From Chrysomallon squamiferum (Eukaryota > Mollusca > Gastropoda > Neomphalida > Peltospiridae), in assembly GCA_012295275.1 (NCBI GenBank), contig CM022678.1:11035782-11045781 (forward strand): DNA of 10,000 nucleotides. The letters are read 5' to 3'. A program made the translations under genes and the position numbers. The notes beneath the pieces were generated by a model. That model was not told the DNA's origin and did not search any database. It saw nothing but the letters and a program-made list of their open reading frames with translations. Below, in pieces: positions 1 through 6,340 of the stretch (position 1 is the first letter of the stretch; every line of letters begins with the position of its first letter).

Positions 1-180
1 TTTTTATTATTTATTTATTTATTTTGTTTCGACTGCTTTTTTTTAAAGTGTATGTAAATTTTATGTATGTATGTATGTATGTAATTGTGTATGTATGTAT
101 GTATGTATGTATGTATGTATGTATGTATGTATGTATGTATGTATGTATGTATGTATGTATGTGTATATATATTATATATA
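1..180. repeat. T-rich leader and (TATG)n microsatellite
   Basis: A T-rich stretch (1-60) runs into a nearly perfect TATG/GTAT tetranucleotide array from about 62 to 162. It has one interruption near 82-90 and ends in TA dinucleotides (163-181). An ORF through it reads only repeated Met-Tyr-Val-Cys and is not a gene. A short AAC run follows at 182-197. Confidence 0.95.
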
Positions 181-197
181 TAACAACAACAACAACA

Positions 198-370
198 TGA
201 TTAAAAATAACTCGCCTGCATTTGATGCAATCACACGGATTTTTGTCTGGTGAATATTTTTTCCAGTAGTTTTCAACGAGTGAAACGAAACAGGTTCGAG
301 TCTTGTTTCCGTCGACTTCACTGCATACCTCTGTGTTCGAAACGTTTTATACCTTCTCACGTTAAAAACA
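198..370. other. Unique non-repeat block, function unknown
   Basis: This stretch of mixed composition lies between two repeat arrays. No convincing protein is visible on either strand. Two weak signals are present. GGTTCGAGTC at 293-302 resembles the RNA polymerase III B box of tRNA genes and tRNA-derived SINEs. TATAAAA on the minus strand (351-345) resembles a TATA box. I found no matching A box or cloverleaf, so this is only a candidate relic of a dispersed repeat. Confidence 0.4.
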
Positions 371-508
371 CGCATACATACGAAAATAAACAAACACATA
401 CGTACATAAACAAACACATACGAAAAACACGCACACATACGTACATAAACAAACACGTACGTACATAAACAAACACATACGTAAATAAACAAACACATGC
501 GTACATGA
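371..508. repeat. 20-bp minisatellite (CATACGTACATAAACAAA type)
   Basis: Copies repeat at 20-bp spacing: CAAACACATA occurs at 391 and 411, and GTACATAAAC at 441 and 461. There are about six to seven units, some with CGAAAA or CACGC replacing the central segment. Its CATA/TACG content is the reverse complement of the TATG array at 62-162, so the two arrays lie in opposite orientation about 200 bp apart. Confidence 0.85.
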
Positions 509-685
509 TGTGGAATATAGCTGGAACAGATTTTTCATGTGAATAATTTACAAGTAGCGACTTTTGAAAATTTGTTTTTTTTGAAAGCCTGTTTGAATGC
601 AGGAGTGGACTTTATGAAGCAAACATCAAAAACCAAAACAAGATAAAACATAAATTATTACCTTCTGACAACACAATTCTTGTTC
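509..685. other. Unique AT-rich spacer, nothing recognised
   Basis: This is non-repetitive sequence with short A and T runs. I see no ORF of note, no RNA fold and no convincing regulatory cluster. Confidence 0.5.
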
Positions 686-753
686 CTGAAAATATAATAT
701 AATATAATATAATATAATATAAAATACACACACATACACGTACTTATAAATAT

Positions 754-801
<48 letters not shown>

Positions 802-810
802 GCGCGCGCC
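686..810. repeat. (AATAT)n tract, then (CA)n-(CG)n tract
   Basis: A pentanucleotide AATAT array (about 690-722) is followed by a short CA-rich link. A long uninterrupted CA run (755-798) then passes directly into alternating CG (799-809). Alternating purine-pyrimidine sequence of this kind, especially CA joined to CG, is a known Z-DNA former. ORFs here read only His-Thr or Cys-Val repeats. Confidence 0.93.
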
Positions 811-1200
811 ATTTCCATATCCACAGTTTATTTTAAATGCTGCAGATTCGGCTAATTCTATTTTTCTCACAGTGATGGTTACCACAGCAACAAAGAATCG
901 GTATTATTTTCAGCACTTACCCTGTAACAGCAAGAAAATGCCGCTGAAGACCAGAACCGACTTCATCTCCGACTGTTTGACCTCCGACAAGAGAGAGAGA
1001 GAGAGAGACGCTAGAAGAGAAACCCGGCTGTGTGTCAACGCGGAAGGTTTAAGTAGGTGAAATACCAGGAACTCGGACATATCCGGAAAACGGTCTCGAA
1101 ACACAACGGAAACCAGTGAGATCAGATTTCGGAAAAACTCTCCGCCTTTCAGTTCTCCCCAGTTATCTTCCTCTTTCTTGTTATTATTGTTTACATGTGT
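811..1200. other. GC-richer unique block around the minus-strand exon candidate, with (GA)n
   Basis: This block has more balanced composition than its surroundings and several CpGs. A GA run at 989-1008 is a CT tract on the minus strand. If the minus-strand exon at 921-966 is real, 967-1200 would be its 5' leader or an upstream intron end. The minus strand reads TTTCTCTTCTAG (ending near 1013) and then CT repeats. No plus-strand protein is recognisable. Confidence 0.4.
921..966 (-). CDS. Candidate first coding exon of a secreted protein (signal peptide, partial)
   Basis: On the minus strand an ATG at 966-964 (context GGAGATGA, G at -3) opens MKSVLVFSGIFLLLQ followed by the first base of a Gly codon. 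This is Lys at position 2 and then about 12 hydrophobic residues, a typical signal-peptide start. The exon would end at 921, directly before GTAAGT (920-915), a full-consensus 5' splice site. The junction is phase 1, as is common after signal-peptide exons of secreted proteins. Read without splicing, the frame stops two codons after the Gly (TGA, 912-910). Two further in-frame ATGs lie upstream (1104 and 1080), but that stretch runs through a CT microsatellite and looks non-coding. The CT tract followed by AG could serve as an acceptor for this exon. The second exon would lie further left; I found no convincing one in positions 1-900. The mature protein, and so its function, is unknown. Confidence 0.33.
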
Positions 1201-1209
1201 GCAATGATA

Positions 1210-1276
1210 TTAGTAATCCGTGTGTGCGTGTATATTAGTAATACGTGTGTACGTGTATCTTAGTAATACGTGTCTG
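1210..1276. repeat. 25-bp tandem repeat, about 2.6 copies
   Basis: TAGTAAT starts at 1211, 1236 and 1261, each followed by (A/C)CGTGTGTRCGTGTAT or a truncated version. The exact 25-bp spacing shows a short tandem duplication. Confidence 0.85.
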
Positions 1277-1320
1277 TAAGGCAGTATTACAAGTATACAT
1301 TTACCTTATTGTTCTTCTTG

Positions 1321-1343
1321 TTGTATTATTATTATTACTATTA

Positions 1344-1380
<37 letters not shown>

Positions 1381-1690
1381 CATTATTATTACTATTATTA
1401 TTATTATTACTACTACTATTATTATTATTATTATCATTATTAATATTATTATTACTATTATTATCATTATCATTATTATTATTATTATCATCATCATCAT
1501 CATCATTATTATCATCATCATCATTATTATTATTACTATTATTATCATTATCATTTTCATTATTATTATTATTATCATCATCATCATCATCATTATTATT
1601 ATTATCATCATCATCATCATCATCATTATTATTATTATTATTATTACTGTTGTTGTAAGTGGTTTTGCTATCATTATCATCATCATCATA
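1321..1690. repeat. Compound (ATT)n/(ATC)n trinucleotide array
   Basis: This is a 370-bp array of ATT triplets with blocks of ATC (for example 1489-1506, 1576-1591 and 1605-1624) and occasional ACT. Both strands give long open frames (poly-Leu/Ser on plus, poly-Ile/Met on minus) only because the triplet repeat lacks stops in those frames. They are not genes. Confidence 0.97.
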
Positions 1691-1736
1691 ATTTTTTTCG
1701 TTTCTATTTTTTTGTTCTTTCTTCCTTTCTTTCTTT

Positions 1737-1767
<31 letters not shown>

Positions 1768-1770
1768 CAG
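1691..1770 (+). repeat. Pyrimidine tract and (TTTA)n ending in TTTCAG
   Basis: T/C-rich sequence with TTTC repeats (about 1690-1735) runs into a TTTA array (1737-1766) that ends TTTCAG at 1765-1770. Whatever its origin, the arrangement has the form of a 3' splice site: a long pyrimidine-rich tract and CAG with no AG in the preceding 30 bases. Confidence 0.7.
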
Positions 1771-1886
1771 CTGATGATGATGATGATGACGATGCTGCTA
1801 ACGGTGACATATTATTACATTACTCAAGTCTCTGCAGAGCACCACGTACCAGGAAGTCATCACAGGCACTGACCAGGAAGTTTTAA
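1771..1886 (+). CDS. Weak candidate terminal exon after an acceptor-like tract
   Basis: If the TTTCAG at 1765-1770 is an acceptor, two frames are open. With a two-base split codon, the frame from GAT at 1773 reads seven Asp and then AANGDILLHYSSLCRAP, ending in a basic tail at TAA (1884-1886). The other open frame, from ATG 1774, reads poly-Met and a short hydrophobic stretch and stops at TGA 1870. Neither matches a family I know. The sequence is more balanced than its surroundings, but the GAT repeat makes the Asp run suspect. No nearby AATAAA follows; the first I see is at 2574. I regard it as unlikely but not excluded. Confidence 0.12.
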
Positions 1887-2245
1887 AACAAAAGTAACAT
1901 ACTCATCTACTTCAGAGTTCAGTCAACAATTTTAATTTATAATTGAGCATAATCTACGTCACTGTTCAGTTAAATATTTGTTTTCAAGTTAGGTAATATA
2001 ATAACCTACTAATTTTTTTTTTTTTTTTGTTATTATTATTATTATTTTTTTTTTTGTTGTTGTTAAATTGGGAAGGAAGCGTTTGATAGTTCGGGGTGGG
2101 GTTATGCTTTAGGCAAAGGGGGGATGGATTCAAAGGTGGGATACGTAAATAGTTATAGTTTGAAGTTATAAATGTCACAGGTCTGTTTTGTTCTTCATCG
2201 TGATTTCATAAGAAACGGAAGCTGTCATGTTTCCTGAAACACGCT
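1887..2245. other. Unique AT-rich stretch with poly-T and G-runs
   Basis: There is no supported gene here. T runs lie at about 2011-2028 and 2045-2055, with ATT triplets between them. Scattered G runs (2093-2096, 2098-2101, 2118-2123 and 2138-2140) form a loose G-rich strand with long loops. Confidence 0.5.
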
Positions 2246-2263
2246 GGGGGGTGGGGGTGGGGG
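2246..2263 (+). other. G-rich tract (G6 T G5 T G5)
   Basis: Three G runs of six, five and five are separated by single T residues. A stable three-tier quadruplex needs four runs, so this could only form a two-tier or intermolecular quadruplex. It stands out sharply from the AT-rich surroundings. Confidence 0.6.
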
Positions 2264-2590
2264 TCAGAGGCTGGTAGAGAGGAATTTTTCTCAGTGGTTG
2301 TGCGTGAGTGAGCAGACCAGTGCGTACGCACACACGGAAATCAGTTTTATTCATTTTAAACTTATTTATTTAATTAGAAAGACTGAAGGAGATAATTGTT
2401 GTGTGTGTTTTTATTTAACTGGGTCTGTAGGTGGATTAGTGTTTGAAAACGTGTTGTGTATTTTAAAATTTTAAATTTAATACGATTCTAATACTGACAC
2501 CCGTACGCACTCACGCACACACACGTATAGACACACACAAACTCACTCAGAGTGAGAGAGCAACAATTTTTAAAATAAAGAATTTAAGTT
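2264..2590. other. Unique spacer with CA/GT-rich patches and a 12-bp palindrome
   Basis: No ORF or RNA is supported. GTGCGTACGCAC at 2320-2331 is a perfect palindrome, and CGTACGCACTCACGCACA-like sequence reappears near 2503-2520. CA-rich patches lie around 2515-2540. A plus-strand AATAAA occurs at 2574-2579, which is expected often in such AT-rich DNA. Confidence 0.45.
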
Positions 2591-2720
2591 TTAAAAAATG
2601 AATTATTATTAATCATCATCATTTATTGATTAATATTATTAACATCGTAATCATTATTATTATTGCTGTTATTATTATCATCATCATCATCATCGTCATC
2701 GTCATCATTATTATTTAACT
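2591..2720. repeat. Degenerate ATT/ATC trinucleotide tract
   Basis: ATT and ATC triplets are interspersed, with a clear ATC/GTC block at about 2679-2708. It resembles the array at 1321-1690 but is shorter and more degraded. Confidence 0.85.
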
Positions 2721-2764
2721 GTATGTCCTTACCACTACATGCCTTCCTATTTTGATTTTCTTAA

Positions 2765-2992
2765 CTTAATAATAACAATAATAATAATATCAAAAACAAT
2801 AACAACAACAATAATAATAATAACAGTAATATAACAATAATAATAATAATAAAATAATAATTATAATAATAATAATAATAATAACAATAACAATAATAAT
2901 AACAATAATAATAATATAATAATAACAATAAATAATAATAATAATAAGAAGAAGAAGAAGAAGAATAATAACATTGTAGTAGTAGTAAATAA
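2765..2992. repeat. (AAT)n array with AAC and AAG blocks
   Basis: AAT triplets run throughout with AAC interruptions, an AAG block at about 2945-2963 and a TAG block at 2976-2987. It has opposite polarity to the ATT array at 1321-1690. The minus-strand ORF through it is poly-Tyr/Ser/Leu low complexity. Confidence 0.95.
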
Positions 2993-3290
2993 ATAAACCA
3001 ATAAAAAGATGCAGCGTAAATCAGTACATTAGACAATGAGAAAAAGAAACGAAAAATAATTTTAAGAATTATTAACTAAATAAGGCATTTTTTTATTATT
3101 AAAAGTAACAAAAATCGAAAGCAAATAAATATATAATAAACAAAAAATATATTAAAATGTAAAAGGTATGATAAATTAATAAATAAAATAAAAAAAAAAA
3201 AAAAAAAACGAGAGAGAGAATGATCGAAAGCTTCTGTTTCCTTTTTTTTTTTTTCTTTTTATTTCTTAATTTTTCTGTCTCCACGAAAAC
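2993..3290. other. A-rich low-complexity stretch with facing poly-A and poly-T
   Basis: A-rich sequence ends in a long A run (about 3190-3207), a short GA run (3211-3218) and then, after about 20 bases, a T run (3241-3253). The facing A and T runs could fold into a hairpin with a loop of roughly 30 bases. No gene is supported. Confidence 0.7.
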
Positions 3291-3350
3291 CGGATTGTCG
3301 ATGTTAAACTGTTATTCTTCAAGCTTTCTCCCTTCTGGTCATTATTATCA

Positions 3351-3367
3351 AAAATGGCGTACTTCCG
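3351..3367. promoter_or_regulatory. YY1-like and ETS-like composite site
   Basis: AAAATGGCG (3351-3359) resembles the YY1 core AANATGGCG. ACTTCCG (3361-3367) is the reverse complement of the ETS core CGGAAGT. Adjacent YY1 and ETS motifs are typical of animal promoters. A 19-codon ORF in strong start context also begins at the ATG (3354-3413) but matches nothing I know. Confidence 0.3.
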
Positions 3368-3499
3368 TATTTTCCACTGGAATGATCATAACGGATTTCG
3401 CGACATTTCTTAATTCTTAAATATTTTTTTTTTTTTGTTGTTACCTTCTCTCAGAATACTCATCCAGCCATGATGTCCTAAAATAATTCTGACAAAAAT

Positions 3500-3960
3500 T
3501 TTTGACACGTGCCTGTGCACGCGGGAGTTTGCCGACAGTTCCAGTCAACGCATGCGTTAATTCTTTGCCGTGTTGTGAATCCCTCCCTACGGGTCCGCAG
3601 CACCCCCCACAGATCGTTTGAGTGGTTTTAGCGAGCGTTTCGCTTTCGCCATTGTCGAAGTTTCTGGTCGTGCCATTTCGGCAGCAATCGGTCGCTTGCG
3701 GCGCGGGATAACAGCTTTTACGTCACTTGAACAGATGAACAAGACACACTGGCTACAGAGCCGAGAGCCGGCTTTATAAAGATAATTAAAATCCACAGTT
3801 GTACTTGACAAGACTTTCGAGAAGACCTCTACATACACACCGCTCACCGATCTCTCACTCAATTAACCACGTAATTGCTTCGATCTGCGCGCGCAGTAGA
3901 AACGTCACAAGACGTTCGTATAAAAAGCCTGTCGAAGAGAAACGTTAAGTTTAGTTGACA
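3500..3960 (+). promoter_or_regulatory. CpG-bearing proximal promoter of the bHLH gene
   Basis: This is the longest stretch outside the coding exon that is neither AT-rich nor repetitive, and it has many CpGs. It contains several perfect palindromes that could be dimer-binding sites. They are the E-box CACGTG (3506-3511), AACGCATGCGTT (3547-3558), CTGCGCGCGCAG (3885-3896) and the inverted repeat AACGTC-ACAA-GACGTT (3901-3916). The last has CRE/bZIP-like half-sites and ends 2 bp before the TATA box. AATTAA (3861-3866) and TAATTG (3872-3877) are homeodomain-type cores. An open minus-strand frame at 3587-3862 has no recognisable domain and I treat it as chance. Confidence 0.6.
3919..3927 (+). 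promoter_or_regulatory. TATA box of the bHLH gene
   Basis: TATAAAAAG is a strong TATA match. An initiator-like TTAGTTG follows at 3951-3957, and an A start at 3953 would be 34 bases from the first T of the box, close to the usual 30. The start site is inferred; no transcript data are available. A second TATA-like TTTATAAAG at 3773-3781 is an alternative. Confidence 0.6.
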
Positions 3961-4543
3961 CCGAACGAAAGCGAGAGATTTGTCGTGTACGCACACTTAG
4001 TTTTTTAATAACTGGAATAATTCCTAAACTTCGGAAACAAAATTCTGATACGTTAAGCTGGCGATGTAAAGAAGAACATTTTTTAAAACTTAGTCTAAAC
4101 AGAGTGAAAGTGACTGTTGTTCCTGAAGCCGTAACTTAAGTTTGTGTAACACGTTTTCACGTCACAGATTTGATGGTAGTTCTACGTCTTTTCTAAAAAA
4201 AAAATATTTTTAAACAGATCGTTGTTACAAGATATTTTGAATGAAAACGAAAGCGAAAGGAAAAGTGACCGAAAAACTGAAGTGACCCCACAGCAATTGA
4301 AATTTTACTTAAAAGTATAAAAAAAAAAAAGAAAAAAAAAAGAAAAAAGAAGAAGTGGTCAAAAAGAAAGAAGATAATAATTAAAATACTAATACTACTA
4401 CTAATAATAAATATTAATAATAATAATAACAAGAAAAAGCAATCGTAAGAAATAAAAAAAAAAAACAGGTCATAGAATAACGTGAGATTAAGGAAGAAAT
4501 AAAAAGTCGTTAAAAAAGAGATAAAAAATAACAAAAGGTTAAG
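3953..4543 (+). other. Inferred 5' leader of the bHLH gene, with short upstream ORFs
   Basis: If transcription starts near 3953 and the leader is unspliced, it is about 590 nt long and becomes strongly A-rich after 4310. It contains three upstream ATGs, each closed before the main start. ATGTAA (4064-4069) is a start codon followed at once by a stop. The others encode 7 codons (4173-4196) and 14 codons (4241-4285). The purine-rich 4310-4540 region has no pyrimidine tract and so no likely acceptor. In-frame TAA at 4529 closes the frame upstream of the main ATG. Confidence 0.45.
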
Positions 4544-5069
4544 ATGACGTATCCACTGTGCTCGGAGTACACATACCTCTCGTCTGACGACTACGACAAC
4601 TCGGCTGAAAACTGCGCGCCGAACTTCACCGACAGCCTGCCGTCGTGCCGCCTCCAGGAGCCAGAGCTGCCCTCATGCGCCTACGCCCAGCCCAGCAAGC
4701 CCAGACCAGACTGCTACTTCCCCGGGGAATCGTACCCTCCTCTGGACTCGCCCCCTCGCCACGACTGCTGCTTCCCCAACCCCGGTTCGGACGTGATCGG
4801 TCCCTACAGGGTGGAACGCTTCGCCGCCAACATTCGCGAGCGGAAGCGGATGTTGAGCATCAACTCGGCGTTTGAAGAGCTGCGCCTGCACGTGCCCACG
4901 TTCCCGTACGAGAAGCGTCTGTCGAAGATCGACACTCTGCGCCTCGCTATCGCGTACATTGCGCTGCTCAGAGACGTGCTCATGGCGAGGACCGATCCCC
5001 TGGACTTCGTCGAGTCCTGTCTCAGAAACGGAAGTTCTAGCGAAAACGACGCCCTCTGGAATACAAGTG
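4544..5069 (+). CDS. Fer2: bHLH transcription factor, PTF1/Fer family, Fer2-like; first coding exon (partial)
   Basis: The protein is a nuclear DNA-binding regulator that would bind E-boxes (CANNTG) as a dimer, usually with a class I (E-protein/Daughterless) partner. The family acts in neural and pancreas-type cell specification. The start ATG has A at -3, and a stop lies in frame 5 codons upstream. Residues 1-88 are Pro-, Ser- and Cys-rich, probably disordered, with twin LPSC (32, 42) and DC(Y/C)FP (56, 74) motifs. The basic region is 91-103 ([12 protein letters not shown]), with the E-box-contacting Glu at 99. Helix 1 is about 104-117, the loop 118-126 and helix 2 127-147. [20 protein letters not shown] at 117-136 is the PTF1/Fer signature. 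Phe-Pro-Tyr and Ile-Asp separate it from PTF1A (Leu-Pro-Tyr, Val-Asp) and Fer3/FERD3L (Phe-Ala-Tyr, Arg-Ile-Glu), leaving Fer2 by elimination from memory. Residues 151-175 ([13 protein letters not shown] to ALWNTS) resemble the conserved tail. TAG at 5072 falls within a splice donor, so coding probably continues. GC content is far above the flanks. Family is near certain; the Fer2 subgroup is likely. Confidence 0.92.
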
Positions 5070-5075
5070 GTTAGT
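5070..5075 (+). other. Predicted 5' splice donor (GTTAGT) overlapping the apparent stop
   Basis: After AATACAAGTG, GTTAGT matches the donor consensus GTRAGT at five of six positions. Splicing here ends the exon after the first base (G) of a codon (phase 1). Unspliced, the frame gives Gly and then TAG (5072-5074). From memory, Fer2-type proteins continue WNTSD followed by a conserved tail, and a phase-1 G plus A(C/T) from the next exon would restore Asp. No acceptor followed by such a tail is visible up to 10000. Confidence 0.6.
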
Positions 5076-5080
5076 ATCCA

Positions 5081-5181
<101 letters not shown>

Positions 5182-5578
5182 ACGTTATTACGTTATTAGA
5201 AACATTAAATATATTACATTATTACGTTATTAAAAATATTAAATATATTAAACTGTTAGAAACATTAAATATATTACATTATTACGTTATTAAAAATATT
5301 AAATATATTAAACTGTTAGAAATATTAAATTATTACATAAAAATAATAAATATATTAAACTTTATTAGAATTATTAAACATTACACTAGAATAGTATTTC
5401 AATATATTATATTACCCTATAAGAATGTTAAAGATATTGCACTAATAGAAATATTAAATATCTTACACTGCTAAAAAAATTAAATTTATAACATTATTAA
5501 AATATTAAATATATTAAACTATTAGAAATATAAAATATATTCCACTATAAGAAATATTAAATATTACACTACTGATTA

Positions 5579-5619
<41 letters not shown>

Positions 5620-5925
5620 CTACGAGTGAATTAGTGAACATATTATATACACAATAAAAATAATAAATATATTTCATTACTAGAAATATTAAATATATTA
5701 CACAATTAAAAATATTAAATATATTACACACTATTAAAAATATTACATATAGAAAACTATTAGAAATACTAAATATATTACCCTAGCAGAAATTTTAAAT
5801 ATATTAAATTACTAGAAATAATACACCTGTTAAAAATAATATATTTGCTAATCTAATAAAAATTCTAAATACATTACACTAACAGAAAAGTTAAATATTA
5901 AAAATTGTTGTTACTATAACTATTA

Positions 5926-5956
5926 TTATTATTGTTGTTGTTGTTATTATTATTAT

Positions 5957-5994
<38 letters not shown>
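5926..5994. repeat. Compound (TTG)/(ATT)/(TAG)n microsatellite inside the minisatellite
   Basis: TTG and ATT triplets are followed by a clean TAG run (about 5957-5994), after which the 26-bp monomer resumes as AAAAAATATTAAATATATTA. The left flank ACACTAACAGAA...TTAAATATTAAAAAT is shared with the tract at 8313. Confidence 0.93.
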
Positions 5995-6204
5995 AAAAAT
6001 ATTAAATATATTACACTATTAGAAATATTTAATACATTCCACTAGCAGAAATATTTTTAAAATTACGTCAGAAAAAAATAATAAATATTTTACTGGGAGA
6101 AATATTAAATATATTCACACATGTAAAAATATTAAAGATATTTATATTACATCAATATAAATACTAATTATATTTCACTATATATTATACTAAATATAAA
6201 ATAT

Positions 6205-6249
6205 ATTTTCTTCGTCTTCTTCTTTTTCTATTATTGTTATTTATACTGA

Positions 6250-6284
<35 letters not shown>
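6205..6284. repeat. Compound (TTC)/(ATT)n microsatellite inside the minisatellite
   Basis: TTC/TCG-type triplets (about 6207-6228) are followed by an ATT run (6249-6283), with degenerate satellite sequence on both sides. Confidence 0.9.
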
Positions 6285-6340
6285 CTAAAAATAATAAATA
6301 TTTTACATTAGTAGAAATATTAGCAGAATTATTAAATATA

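Noticed and set aside
293-302. tRNA gene
   Set aside because: Only a B-box-like match is present; no A box, acceptor stem or anticodon arm could be assembled.
1245-1689. Long open frames of poly-Leu/Ser (plus) and poly-Ile/Met (minus)
   Set aside because: They are translations of the ATT/ATC triplet array, which has no stops in those frames. There is no non-repeat protein content.
2761-3036. Minus-strand 91-codon frame rich in Tyr, Ser and Leu
   Set aside because: It is a translation of the AAT array.
3099-3284. Minus-strand Phe/Lys-rich frame
   Set aside because: It arises from A and T homopolymer runs.
3773-3781. Second TATA-like element TTTATAAAG
   Set aside because: It is possible as an alternative promoter, but the 3919 box has the better initiator spacing. 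It is also a near-palindrome that would match on either strand by chance.
3587-3862. Minus-strand 91-codon frame across the promoter
   Set aside because: No domain is recognised, and it overlaps the TATA-proximal promoter of the bHLH gene. GC-richer DNA lacks stops by chance. Minus-strand RNA-seq or conservation of the frame would be needed to revive it.
4193-4534. Minus-strand Phe/Leu/Ile-rich frame
   Set aside because: It is the complement of the A-rich leader.
4645-4891. Out-of-frame ORFs inside the bHLH exon, both strands
   Set aside because: They are shadows of the real frame, which carries an intact bHLH domain.
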